The position numbers and the translations under genes were made by a program. The notes under the pieces were generated by a model. It had not been told where the DNA came from and searched no databases. It saw nothing but the letters and a program-made list of their open reading frames with translations. This document shows, one piece after another, positions 41,622 to 54,446 of a stretch of 64,000 bases of DNA. The stretch is from Stercorarius parasiticus (taxonomy: Eukaryota; Chordata; Aves; Charadriiformes; Stercorariidae). The stretch covers positions 597,140 to 661,139 of the forward strand of contig VWZL01001363.1 of assembly GCA_013396915.1 (NCBI GenBank). The letters run 5' to 3'. Position 1 is the stretch's first letter, and each line of letters begins with the position of its first letter.

Positions 41622-44604
41622 GTAAGTATACACCATTAGATACTGGTAGAGAAGGAGGCATCCCTGCTCCCAGGGGTATGGATGTGCTTGTGCACGCATG
41701 CTTTCTACTGTTTTAGCCATAAATTCCATCCTGAACACCAGCTGCCTTGCTGATAAAATGCTAATTTAAATGGTTACAAACCTCATATTTCTCTTTCATG
41801 CATTTTTATGGGAAGACCTTTGCTGTAAACCTTTCCAGCCAGGCCCCACTACAGAGAGAGCCTGGACCGTCAGCAGGAGCAGATGTGAATGGCACCTCCT
41901 GAAGCACAGTGGGCAGCAACGTTGTACTGTGATGCCTCCCTGCCACCAGCTCGCCATCCTCACCAAATTTAGAGGATATCAGGGACACTAGATCCTAAGG
42001 TGCCCCAAAGGCAATCTAACATACTTCTTTTGTCTCATCAGAAACATCCATAACATGATGTCTAAAGTTTCTGTAGAGGGTTACCGGACAAGCTATGCCC
42101 AACCAGCAATGTATATTAAGGAGATAAGAGGATGTACATATGTGCATGTCCGTGTTATAACCGTTGTCAACAGCCCAAGCCCTTCCACAGACCAGCCAGA
42201 GGGGTGCATGGTGTACATAGCCATTTTGTTCTCTTTTGATCTTAAGCTAGCCGAGAAATAAAAACAGTCTTAGGGCTTTTCAACGTTACCATAGCAGCTG
42301 GACCCGAGTTTTGGCACAGGAAAGCCTTCACTGAGTAGTTTCCCTTAGAAACAATGCTGCAGCTACAAGGAGAGGATGGCACAAAACACTTGCTAGATTC
42401 ATGGAGGGGAAAGAGTCTTACAGTATCAGCTTTTCTGTCCAGGAACCTATGCAATAAACTCACGTAGTACCCTCTACCATCTCTGCAGGGCCTGCCATGG
42501 GCCAGAGCTCAAGGAAGAGCTGTGGTCCTTTGTCCCTGGATCAGGCGTTTCCCCACAGCAGCCTGGTTACACGGGCGTCACTTCATCAGGATCTGAGCTA
42601 ACAGCTGTCAGACTCCTGTTTTGTACACGGGCAACTTAAAAGCTTATTTGAAAACAGAATAAATTAAATGAATTACTAGACCGAGTCACATGTTACATCA
42701 GTGACAGCAAACCTGATTTTAGGTAGCAGTTACTGCCTTGTACTACCTGGCGCAGGAAAACACATGGATTTCTAACTCTGTCCTTGTAGTCAAAAAAAAA
42801 GCCCCAACCCAAACCCGCACAGGAACTAATCCACACACACATGCACGTGTGCACCAAGAAAAGCCCCCAGTAGCTGAAATATCTGGTCATTTCACGAAAG
42901 AAGGGCTCTCACCGAGAAAGCTCTCATGACTTTCTGGGGTCAGTAGAGTGGTTTAACGCATAGCTATTAGGGGGTCTGTCTTTTTCCAGCACCGTTTGTC
43001 AGAAGTAATGTAGTGTGCAGGCAGCCTCGTCCGAACGTGGCCCCCTTACATTAAGAGAGATGCTAAGAAAAACACAGACACTCAGATAATCCAGCTCTTC
43101 CGATATAGGCTTAATACAGGGGGGAAAAAAAGAAAAACATTTGGTGATGACAGTACCTTCTCTAGGCTAGCAGTAACTGATGAGAAGACTGAGAATTCCT
43201 AAAAGTCTTAAAGATCAGGTCAGTACAAATCTGAACAGTCACTGACATTTACGGAAAACAATTAATAAATCCTGCTAAATCAAAACAGCACTTGCATGGC
43301 TGTGACTGTGCCAAGTCCAAGGGTCAATGTCTCCCCTGAGGATGTGCTGGCATTTTGGGTACCAGAGCCACACCACCCAGGCACAGTGGACCTGCCAGAG
43401 AGGGGAAGCCTAGCAGTCTTCCAAGACCAGGGTTCTGTGATTCCCTCTGACAAGAGGCTGCCTCTTTCCAAACTTTGTGCTCTTTAAGAATACCCTTCCT
43501 CGCGCATGCACTTTTTTTCAACTTGTCTGACAGCACTTCTGGCCTTCCATGGTTATTAAATGTATCATTTTTGTCAAAAAAAAAAAAAGAGGTAAAACCA
43601 AGCTTTAGCCTGTGCCTTCTTTTTCTCATTTCACTGCACACATAGGGCATCTGATAGAGAGGTAGTCACATAGTCTGTTGAACCTATTTCTTATTCAAGA
43701 ACAGAAATCTCAAGGACATTAGTCTGAAAAATATTTCCTCTTTGCCATAAACCTATGAAAGGAGGATGTTAAGATAATAATTTGCCTGCAGATATGTTAA
43801 CTCTTTATCAGCTATAGCAAAGAGAAGCATCCCAGCTTCGTGTCATTGACAGCACTCCGGAGAGCTGACATCTTCCAGTATGAAAGTTCTTGTAGAGTGC
43901 AGAAAAGAGTTTGACTTGGGATTTTTTTCATTCTTTTTTACCTAGTGCTGCATATGACTAACTGCAAGTGTGACTCCTACAGTTGCGTCCAAAGTGAAGG
44001 CACAGCAGTATGCATGCACTTGCAGGAAGTTGTTGCACATTTGTTTCTGGGGTGTGGTTTCTAGCATCTCAATGAGAATGTGAAAAAAACATTTATTTTG
44101 TGCTTGGCTCAGATTTTAAACCCTGCAGCTAAAGAAAAGGCAGTCTGTATGACTGTAGAGCAGCCTTAAAGCTTGAGTGTAGATGATTCACGGTTCCCTT
44201 TCCTTCTTACTCCCTTTCCTGCTGGGCAGGACCTAGTGGGTTATGCACACTGTCACATAAAATTTGCCATCCCCAGTCAGACCATCATACCTGAGGACCA
44301 AAAAGTGGGTGCTGGCTGCTTTCTTCCCTGTTCACACTGGCTACACAGTGTAAATTAACACTTTCTACAACAGGCAAAGCAGTGCTGGTGCAGAGGCTCA
44401 AGTCCTGAACTTTGATTTTCCATGGTGCTTACTAGCATATTCCCTAGCACAGTTGCATCAGCTTTTGCTTCCCCAGGTGATGCTCAGGCACAGTCTGGTA
44501 TTCAGAAGCCCTGTTTGGGGGGAGGTTAGTTACCTGGACGGAAGCTGCAGCATGCTGGTTCATCTCAGGTCCAGAGAGCAGCCTGAACCAGTTTAGAATA
44601 GATA

Positions 44605-44790
44605 TAATCATAGAATCATAGAACGTGTTGGGTTGGAAGGGACCTTTAAAGGTCATCTAGTCCAACCCCCCTGCAGTAAGCAGGGACATCTTCAACTAGA
44701 TCAGATTGCTCAGAGCCTCATCAAGCCTGGCCTTGAATGTCTCCAGGGATGGGGCCTCCACCACCTCTCTGGGCAACCTGTTCCTGTTCC
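44605..44790 (-). mobile_element. CR1 LINE 3' end, minus strand
   Basis: The + strand begins ATAATCATAGAATCATAGAA, the reverse complement of the terminal ATTCTATGATTCT-type repeat that ends bird CR1. It continues through GGGTTGGAAGGGACCT, CATCTAGTCCAACCCC and CTCTGGGCAACCTGTTCC. The order and spacing fit a 5'-truncated copy of about 185 bases. This is the best-preserved CR1 end in the window, so it is probably the youngest of the three. Confidence 0.93.
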
Positions 44791-47087
44791 AGGAATAATA
44801 GCTCATTTCCCAGTAGACCGAGGGTGTCTCTCACAAAAAGTCAACTCCTTCCTCTTCCTTGGGTGTGTGACCCGCTGAGGAAGATTGGTGGACCTTATCT
44901 GGACACGCTACTTCAGTACCAGTCTTATCAGTGCAGTGTGCTGAGACATTTCTCAGGATACTATTTGTATTCCAGCCTGATAATGACCTGCTTACCTATC
45001 TGAAGATCGCATCAGTCAGCTTATCTGCATGAATACATTCAATGGGATATCTTCCGTGACCCTTAAAGACATTCTTCTGTGCACCTTCATTCCTGCATGT
45101 TGTCCCATCTCATCAGTGACCTACATTCGGTGAATTAGTATTTGGCACCGTTAAAATTTATACTGTTCTCATTTTAACAGCAGCAATATGTTACAGTCTT
45201 CCACATCTCTGAGTAAAGCTGATGATAGATTTCTTCAAGACCCCACTAAAACCTACCATTTTGCTAGACTATTTCCTGTATGTGGTCATTTTTGTAACCT
45301 TCAAAGCAGTTAGTCGCTGTGTAACCCTTATAATAGAAACTACCTTGGTATTTTTTGAGCTAAAGCTCTGCTTTTAGCAGCATTTAAAAGACAGTCAAAT
45401 ACTCTGCTGGAGCCAGTTATGTCAATTTTAGTAAAAGAAAATTTTCATCAAAAAAAGTTGGTTATGACTGGATTATTGCATTACAGCCATATGCCTTGGC
45501 ATGAACACGCCTCCTTTATTCAGTTTCTTCACTGACAGCGTTCATATTAGTCTATCTATGATCCTACTCAAATCTGTTATTAAAATAAGGTGGATTTAGA
45601 ATGGTTAGTTTACTGGCTAGTACATCTTGCTTTATTATAGTCTTTTAGAACTTCTCCAGCTTCCCAGCAGTTGCTAAAAAGCAACATTCATGGGCTGAAG
45701 AATCGACTGAAATGATCCGTGAATGCTAAGACACAGTTTACGCGCTCCCACAGATCTTCAGACGTCTGACTGTAGCAGCAGTTGCTTCAGTCCCCCGACT
45801 TCCCAATGGATCTCATCAGGGGTTTTGTATAGCAGAACCAAATTATTTTTCAAATGCCTCTGCCCCTTTGTAGCATTGTGCATTGTGTTGTGTTCCTATG
45901 TGCATTGACATTGGAAGTCAGCCTTTTACTTGATTTTATTTATCCCTAATAGATGGCTTTTCTGTACAGAGCTGAGGATACATGCCCTATTCTAACAAAA
46001 ATGCCCTGATAAGTGGCTGTTCTGTGTGTGGCACCACCTTTCCTTTCCATCTCCTTCAGTGGTTGTAGAAAACCACTAGTACTAACCATTCCCTCCCCAA
46101 CATACTTAACCTTATGCTTTGCCATATCTATATTGTACGGACAACTCAAAACAAACTGTATGCCACCATCCTGAAAAGCATTGACAAAATGCATCAGGGG
46201 TGGAGGTGGGGGGAAAGTACTGATATTGGAGGGAAAAAAAATCCCACACAGTGAGGCAAGGTACAAGATTTACTTTCACTTAAGGAGAAAATAGCAGTTA
46301 TGTTTGGATTTTGTTACTCTCTCTGTTTTGTGTTGGTTTTGCCCTAAGAGTTTTGTCTAAAGTCTTAATTGTGTGTAAGTCTCCAGGCTACAGTCCTCCA
46401 CCTCAATTCCAGGAACCAAGTTTTCACGTGAAAGTGAACTTTAAGTACAGCTAAAGCAAAATTTGCCACCCACTGCAGCCACTGTTGGCATAGCCAAATA
46501 AACATGCTTTGTCCGTGGTATGGCTAACACTTAAACGGGTGAAAAAAAAATCCCATTCACTTGATTATGCAACTGGATTCTCTTGGAATAGCTTCACAAA
46601 GCTCTTTAATAAGAAGTCTGTAACAGTTGAACAAAGTAAGCGTTTCCACTGGTGGGAAAATAAGCACGGGCAATTCTGCGTTTGACCCTGCAACGGGAGA
46701 CAGAATGGCAATCCGCAGGGTCAGGCTCATAAGGATTCAGCACATGGAAGCAGGGAGCCGTGCCACCTCTGCACTCCTTGGGAACAAGGCACGATTTCAT
46801 TGATACCACCAGAAAGAGTCGGGCACAGCAGCAAAATAACGATGAGTGGATTTTGTTTAATCTTGGGGATGCATTGCCAGCACTACAACGATCAACACTG
46901 TGGATTAATATTGCATCAAACTTCGAACGAGAGTTTGCGGGGGAAAAAAACAAAAGAGAAAGATCTTCCCTGCTTGGCAGACTACAACGCTTTCCACCAC
47001 ATCTCTGTATAAACAAGCCTTAGTTTGTAGTGAAGAAACTAAAGAGAAGCAGCATTACATTTCTTTCTGTTTGAATTTGAAAGCTAT

Positions 47088-47108
47088 ACTGCTCGGTCCC
47101 CGAGCAGT
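47088..47108. repeat. Short perfect hairpin
   Basis: ACTGCTCGG and CCGAGCAGT are perfect 9-base reverse complements separated by TCC. The site lies 1.3 kb before the last exon. No function can be assigned. Confidence 0.75.
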
Positions 47109-48368
47109 GCAATGGATGCCTTGGTAGCTGTCTCCACTTCCTAACACAAAGCAAAAAAGAAATAAAATGCCATTTGAATCAGAAAGGCTGTCCAAAGGCA
47201 AGCTTTCAAACATGCACTTCTTACAAGAGCCTGTCTATACACAGTCATTATAACAGATAACAGGGAAATATAAATTTAAAACTCCATTGTACTGATACAA
47301 TGCTTTGTATGGGCATTTTTCTTCTGGAATCAAAAAGCCAGTCTTCGGTTCAGCTCTGTCACTTTGACATCTGTCTTCTCTTTAAAAAGTCCCTCCGTGT
47401 TTCAAGAGTGAATGTCTCCAAATGCAGAAGCAATCTTGGTATGATAACATCTTAATCACTGAAAACATCTCTTGCACTAACTAACCTCAACTGGATTTTG
47501 ATTTTGTGAAAGATGCTAGTAGATCCACACTGTGGGGGTAGAAGAGCCTTTGTCTCATGGCACCGTCCTCTCCGTGGCAAGGGGTTAGTCGGGCTATCTG
47601 TGAGCACGGTTTACTATCCCTTTTAAATAAATCAAACAAAATAAAATAAAGCCCTGCCAGTTATCATGATGTCAATCTGTTTGGAAAATTGAATACAGAA
47701 TGTTGGGTTCCTAAATATTGAATTTTGGTGTGGGTGGTTGCTTAGACTACATTTAGAGTGCCAGCTCCTCAGTCCCACAGCACTGACTGCGGGAACTTGA
47801 GAGCACCCAGCACCTCAAAAGCACAGACCGAAACTGCAAAGAGGAACTACTTGGAAAAAGACGTCAGTTCGAATTCTCTCCCTCCATGTACCTGTGTTTG
47901 CCTTAGCTGGAGTTGCAAAAATGCCATCCTTAATTCTAACATCCTTGTGCTAAGTGATGCATGGCTTAAAACTCAGCCTGTGGCCTCGCACATGTCTATG
48001 CCGTTACCCGGGGCTCTGCATGCAATAGATCACTTTGCAAGGGGTGGGAGGTTGCTAAGCCCTGTGCCCTCATTGCATACTTAACTTTTTCCTGTATCAG
48101 CAGTCTAACAATTACTCTGAAAGTGCCTGGGAATTTCAGAAGCTTGTGGGATGCTGAGAACGCACCCTTAGATTCTTTTGTCATGTCTAGCCTGTCAGAA
48201 GAATTCCCCAAGGGGAGATAACACCGGTGGTGGCAATAGCTCAACAGCAGCCAGCATAATGCTCTTGGCATTAACCCTCTCTGTCGCAGCAGCAGGCAGG
48301 GAAAATACCCTTGCAGCAACCCGCAGACATAGCAAGCACGTCATGTATTGCGTTTTCCTCTTGGCTAA

Positions 48369-48572
<204 letters not shown>

Positions 48573-49494
48573 GCAAGGGAGATCAGTGCTTCCTGAACTG
48601 CTTTTAAGTACTCAATGACTGGACTGAACATCTGACCTAGAACTCTGCTACAAACCTATAACATTGGCTCTTACCGCAGAGGAACTACCGCTGAGGCCGT
48701 CGTCGCAGGAGTGCCCGGGTAACTCCTGTGGGAAGGCAAAGGAGAAGGACACAAGGAGTTTGTTCTGTAGCCTTATTCATGGAGTTTTTATTTCTTCACG
48801 TAGAAGCCACTGAAAAACATTTCTTCCCAAATTTCTACTCGCAACAAGAAGGCTGGGAAATACGGATCTTGCAAAAAAGACACTAGGAAAACAAAAAAAA
48901 CCACTCAAATGTCACTGAGCTTTATGTGGCTGCTGAGAACATGCAATTCTATACTGTATCCATGTAAGGAAAATACAATGGTTGAGCTATACCATATTTA
49001 TTGAAATAGATACACTCATTTTTACAAGAGTTGTGTTAAATTGCTGGAAACATTCTGCACTGGTTAGTCTTGCTTGTTTTCATTTCAGGGCCGATGCTCG
49101 CTAGGAAAGGAGGATTGTGAGAAATGATTCCTCGGGTGTCATTGAGACTCCGCAGTGCTGTGAGCAGGGTCACCTCTGGCTTGCAGCTGTACGTGAAACC
49201 CAAGCAGAGGCTGAAGCTCCAGCTCCGAGTTGTCACCAGCTGGAGAGCTGCTGGCTGGAAGCGGAGCACTTCGCCCTTCTCCAGGGACGATGGTAGTGAC
49301 TGCTGACCATCTGCAGCTTCAGTTTAGCAAAGTTTCTGCACCTTTTTCAGAATAAACGCCACCAATCGTAATGTACTAAACCATCTGGAGAAGTCCTAGG
49401 GCTGATAACTCAAGGACAGATGGGTAGAAAAGTCTTAATGTCACAGGACGGATTGTTTTTCATAGTTTGTTTGAGTTATGTCACACATAATTAC

Positions 49495-49500
49495 AATAAA
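49495..49500 (+). promoter_or_regulatory. Candidate proximal poly(A) signal of GABBR2
   Basis: AATAAA lies about 920 bases after the stop codon, and a strong G-rich tract starts 17 bases later at 49518. G-rich downstream elements can support cleavage. Use of this site would yield a short UTR without the distal Pumilio-type site. Confidence 0.5.
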
Positions 49501-49517
49501 ATTAATTTAGTGGACTT

Positions 49518-49535
49518 GGGGGGGAGGGGTTAGGG
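49518..49535 (+). promoter_or_regulatory. G-quadruplex-type tract in the 3' UTR
   Basis: Seven Gs, A, four Gs, TTA and three Gs lie on the transcribed-sense strand. They can be divided into four GGG runs with loops of one, one and four bases, a canonical G-quadruplex pattern for RNA. Confidence 0.7.
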
Positions 49536-50400
49536 CACAGCACTTTGCTGCTGCAGGCAAAGCCTGCAGAGCACATAGATGTGAATATACACTGTGTTTG
49601 CTTTGTACCTGCGTGTGTGACAGTTGTAGCGGATAATAGAGAGGACAAATCAAATTTACCAATAGAATATTTTATCTGAATCCTAAAAGGACTGTGAAAA
49701 AAATGCAGCGGTTTTTGTACTTTAGCTCCATCCCCTGAACCGAAGTAATTAGGAGGAACGATAGTGGCCTACCGTCTGGACCAGCTCTGGAGCCAAACCC
49801 TCAGGCACAGGTGAGACACACATGCAGCTTCTTTTTCCAAGGGACTGGAAATGTGGCATCTCACTGCCAGGGCTGTTTGCTAAGAGTAGGGGGGGTGGAA
49901 AAAAAACACATGAAGCACCCACTGGGCTCTCAGTTTTCTTTGACCAACGCCTGTGCACCTCAGACCAAACCTTTGGAATGACGTTTCTACAAAGGTTTAT
50001 AAATCAGCAATGACTGAAGCACAGCTGAAGAGGTTCATTAGCTGAAGGACTTAACCGCAGCTTTGACAAGCTAGCATAAACCTCCATTAAAAAATAAAAC
50101 ACACCTCATAGTGGCCAAAACCAACATGAATATGTATCTGAATCTTCCAATCAGGAGCATCACAAAATATTTCACTTGGGACATACAGTAAGAGAGGTTA
50201 TGGAAATACCTGTAGCTTTTAGAACAAAAACATGTAAGTATAAACACAGATGAAATAGAACTCGTTACTCTGTTTAAGCACTAAACACTGACGTTGTCAC
50301 TCAATGTGTGTTGACAGTATTCTCTTGCTTTATTAATATCATCAGGGCCTGGTTTATTTTAAAAGGAATGTTAATTTTTAAAAAGAGAAAATTACAATAT

Positions 50401-50408
50401 TGTATATA
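50401..50408 (+). promoter_or_regulatory. Pumilio-type element in distal 3' UTR
   Basis: TGTATATA matches the UGUANAUA consensus bound by PUM1 and PUM2, which repress many neuronal mRNAs. It lies in an AT-rich part of the UTR, upstream of the distal poly(A) cluster. A single 8-base match is weak evidence. Confidence 0.4.
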
Positions 50409-50867
50409 ATGTATACACAAAGATCTCTGTAGAAATATTATTCCAACTTAGCAGGAAAAAAAAAATTCAGAAGTATCGGACCATTGGAGGTGAGTGTGTG
50501 TGTGTGTCTGTAACTTCGTGAATACTGACTGTGTGACGTTTATTAGGTTTAAACCATGCAGTACATTCTTTGTCTCAATGATACTGTAGTTTCTCCCATA
50601 ACATTTTTTTTTTACTTTACTGCAGATAACAAGACCAACCAAGTGAATATAGCTATTTAATGTTTCTGTTCTTTTATACTGCAGCAAAAATGTACTGTAA
50701 ATTTATGAAGAGGCTGTGCCCCAATGGCATTTTCCAATGATGTTAGTGCACAAATGCTTTAAACTAGACTGGAACTGCCAGAATAAAATGTAAATGAAGA
50801 ATTTCTTGTATAACCTTATACTGCATGAGATCAATTTTTAATAAATTGTTGCAAATCTGTTTTTATG

Positions 50868-50873
50868 AATAAA
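50868..50873 (+). promoter_or_regulatory. Probable distal poly(A) signal of GABBR2
   Basis: AATAAA is followed within about 30 bases by a T-rich and GTGTCC-containing stretch and, further on, by a G8 run and GT-rich sequence (50941-50962). Two more AATAAA copies lie just upstream at 50782-50787 and 50840-50845. This clustering is typical of a main 3' end. Confidence 0.55.
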
Positions 50874-53800
50874 ATATATAAAACCTAGCTTTTTGGACTC
50901 AGTGTCCTCTTCCCCCACAGCAAAACCATTTTTAATGTGTAGGGGGGGGTGTGTATATATGTATAAGCATACACATGTATAAAAGCCTCCCTGGAGAAGG
51001 AAGAATCCTATTGCAACACCACGTTGTAATAAAAAGTCAAAATACACATCCTAGTATTTGAAAGGTTCACATCTAGAGAAAACAGACATACGAGCTTCTG
51101 CCCTGAAATACGATTACTGCAGTACCCATGAGGGAAGTTTAAGACCTTTTTCAAATGGGAAAATAATCAAACATATGCTGAACATTTACATCGAAACCAC
51201 ACTTAATACACACACTGTGCTCTCTTGCACCACAGTGACTGTGAATTCAGGAGAAAGATAGAGATTTTACTATTTCACATAAATCACTGAAGTTGAGCCA
51301 ATCTTCTAGCTCTATAGCAAAATCTCTGCTTCAACAAATGAGAAATTTCTGAGACCAATCACCGATTGTTTCGTGAAGACAAACACTAAACCTCTCCATC
51401 CTGTTTCACACAGGTGGTAGGTTTTGTGTCCTAAACCAGGTTCTTCTGCACGGCAGAAGAGGACAAGGGTGGGAATGTAGTGCAATGCGTCAGCTAGAGG
51501 AAAGAGCTTTTTTTTAGTTGTTTGCTTTTCCACAGGAGTATCCTCAAGCCAGCACAAAATGACATAAAGCCCAAGATGAGGGAATTCAGAGCCACCACAA
51601 ATGTGTTTTCTGTAGATTTCTGGTGCGGCTTAGCAGTCCCACCGATCACATGCAAAAGAGAAAATACCAGTGAGGAGTGAACAGCATGGATCGTGGCTCT
51701 CAATGCAGAATACCAGATGGCAGGAGAAACTCAGATACATCTAAGCTCATTCAAGAACAAAAAGAAAAAGTCTAGAACGACTTTATTGTGAAACCTGTTT
51801 TCAACCAGAAATTGTGGGAGGATGCGAACAATTTAGAGTTGCTCAAGAATAATAGGAAACCAGAACAAAGCAAAACATTGCTTTAAGAGGTCAAGAAAAA
51901 AATAAGAGGAAGATGTCAGCGGAGCAAGTTTACTTGAACTGTTTAGTTTCTACAGTCACAGCAAATACGCTTCCTATAAAATCATAAAATTGCTATTGAG
52001 TTAATGGAAGATTACTAATGTTGCAGCACTTCTTTCAAATAATTAATAAAATTGGGGATGGTAAGGGAAGAACAAAAGAGGCACTTTTTCAGTTTTCTCT
52101 TTCTTTTAAAAGATATAACACCTTTTCCTAAAGGTTTATAAACAGATCTTTTTTGGTCTTTTCAGAACTTGTTTGCTCATTACAAATCTCGGTTACGGTG
52201 TGCCTGTTCTCCCCAAGACTGGATTAGTGTTTCTGTCCCTTTCTGACCAGGCTTGCTTGGCTACTGGGAGCCAGTCCAGCAAGACCTGTCCCAGCTCTTC
52301 CACAGCACCCTATGGATATCATCAGGGCTTTACTGTGCTCTCATACCACAGCCCAAAGGATGGGCCAGTTTGCCCATTCAGCAAACTGACTCTCCCTGTT
52401 GCTGTCTTGTTTAACAGTGGCTTTCTTCTCACTGCTGGAGAAGATTAATGGGTTTATTACAGTGGCTTAAACTTCATGATTTTTATCGGAGTTTAGTTCT
52501 CATATTTACTGACTGCCTTTTCCATCTCTTGAGATGCTGAATAGTGCTTATGGCCATTACTTTAATACGAACGAATATCATTCACGAGCGCACTTCCAAG
52601 AGCACTCTGCCTCTTGAGCCAACCAGGATTCTGCCAGTGCACTGCTGCGCTCATCACTACTTGGTAAATGACATTGCAGAGGAGCATTAACGGGTATAGG
52701 GCTGCATTGGAAGAGGTGATGGGAGGAGATGGCTGGAGCCCGTGTTGGGCTGCTGGCAAGGGCAACCCTGGGTGGCGGTACCATCACATCTCTGTTGCTA
52801 CAGACCTCTCTTACCTGCAAACATTTCAAGCCACCAGCTTTGCAAACTGCAACTGGTTTAAACCTCCCCTCCCCCCAATCCCACGGTGATGAGGTGCTGA
52901 AATGGGCCAACTGAAGGGAAACAGTGAAGAGCAGGCAGGAGGAGAAAGAAGGGAGAGGACACTGAGGATATCCTTCACCACCCTCAAAAAAGAGTCTGCC
53001 ACTAGTGCCATCAGAGCCAAGCACCACACAAGCATTTAAACACATAACTGAACTTTAGAGTCTAAATTCAGTAGAGGTCGAACAGGTCTGAGGACAGGAG
53101 CAGAAGGTGAGTGCAAGCTGTAGGTACTGGGCAGTCAGCAGCCTGTGGGCTGGCTCACCAGCAGAAGCGTAGCAGAAAGGAGCTCAGATGACCTTGAGCT
53201 TCACGAGAAAGGACAGACATCTTCATGAGTTGGCAAACACAGGCTTTGACTAGAACAGAGGATTTTTATCTCCTGACAAAAGGTTATGCAGCAGGAGCCC
53301 TGTACCCACATGCAGTGGGTGCAATTTAAGCTGAGAAAAGTATCAGCTAAATTTATGACCTACAGCTGTAATCGCTTCAGAGACCACATCACCCACCTAC
53401 CTACTACCACAGGCAGCAGTGTGGGATGCCTGCTTGAGCAGGGGAGCTCCCACTGGTGGAAAACTGCCCCACAGACATGGAGCAGTCCATTCTGGCAAGT
53501 CATTTTGACTGGAAAATAGTGTTATGTGTTGCAGAGCATGCTGGTGGGACACTGAGCAAGTGCAAGCAGCCCAGCACTAATGGCCTGGAAAACACCATGA
53601 GGGGCAAAGCAGAGACAACCATGCTACCTTCTGTTTTGGGAATTTGTCAAGCATCTAGAAGCAAAACCCATTATAAAGACATATACACACAAGCCATCCT
53701 CCGCTCAGTAATTAATTCTCCTTGGCCCTGGCCCACTCCGCCACACAGTGCAAAACCCTGAGCCTGTGCACTTCAACATCCCATTTCTCCAGGCCTAAGG

Positions 53801-54335
53801 AAAAAGAAGCCCGAAGTAGAAATGAAAGACTGTGGAAAAGAGCAGGGAGGAAATATATGTATGGCTTTGTACTCATAAAGTAAGTGCTCTGCTGCACTGT
53901 TGTCCCAGGTGGCTCCTACTCTGCCCTGCCTGAGGGTACTCCAGTACTTCCAAACACCAGGCAGCCCTCCCAGCAGGCAGAGGGACGGAGACGTCTGTTC
54001 TACAGGAGGGAGGAACCTGATATCCCCACTCAATAATCAAGCTGACATAATAATTAATTCATATTATTAAGTAAGCAATCAACTGGTGATACAAACCAGC
54101 ACAAGTCTTATAAGAAGAAAGCATTTCGCTCCAGCATATGAACTTTGGGAGACATATGTCTTTGGGAAACCTTGTGTTCTTATTACTTCGGACACGGTTG
54201 TACAACACAGCACCAGCACAGCTCTTGATATCCCAGAGAACAAAATTGTTCCTCCATCCAACCTGAGAAATCCTTCACTTTATCCCCTGCCAGAGCTGTG
54301 TCTGAAGCAGAGAGTCACAGAAAAAACAGCAGAGA

Positions 54336-54361
54336 TGAAAGTCACCTCTTGGTGACTTTCA
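54336..54361. repeat. Perfect hairpin, 11-base arms
   Basis: GAAAGTCACC and GGTGACTTTC are perfect reverse complements around the loop TCTT, with a T-A pair closing the base of the stem. A second hairpin follows 56 bases downstream. No T-run follows and no function is apparent. Confidence 0.75.
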
Positions 54362-54417
54362 GGAGATAAAGCCAAGGGAGGTGGCAGTGTTAGGAGCACC
54401 TGCCCGAGGGTGTTCTG

Positions 54418-54446
54418 AGGGGCACCTGCAAGAAGTAGGTGCCCCT
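54418..54446. repeat. Perfect hairpin, 10-base arms
   Basis: AGGGGCACCT (54418-54427) and AGGTGCCCCT (54437-54446) are perfect reverse complements around a nine-base loop. A related GGAGCACCTGCCC motif lies just upstream near 54393. Confidence 0.75.

Larger units (their letters stand above)
48573..50890 (+). other. GABBR2: GABBR2 3' untranslated region (3' end estimated)
   Basis: The region follows the stop codon and runs to a cluster of AATAAA signals at 50782, 50840 and 50868. Cleavage shortly after the last would give a UTR of about 2.3 kb. It contains a candidate proximal poly(A) site at 49495-49535, a Pumilio-type site at 50401-50408, a GT repeat at 50494-50507 and a T9 run near 50604. 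A further AATAAA at 51028-51033 would extend it slightly, but I see no GT-rich element after that one. The 3' end is an inference from signals only. Confidence 0.65.

Noticed and set aside
51028..51033. AATAAA as the main GABBR2 poly(A) signal
   Set aside because: No GT- or T-rich element follows it closely, whereas the upstream cluster ending at 50873 has one.
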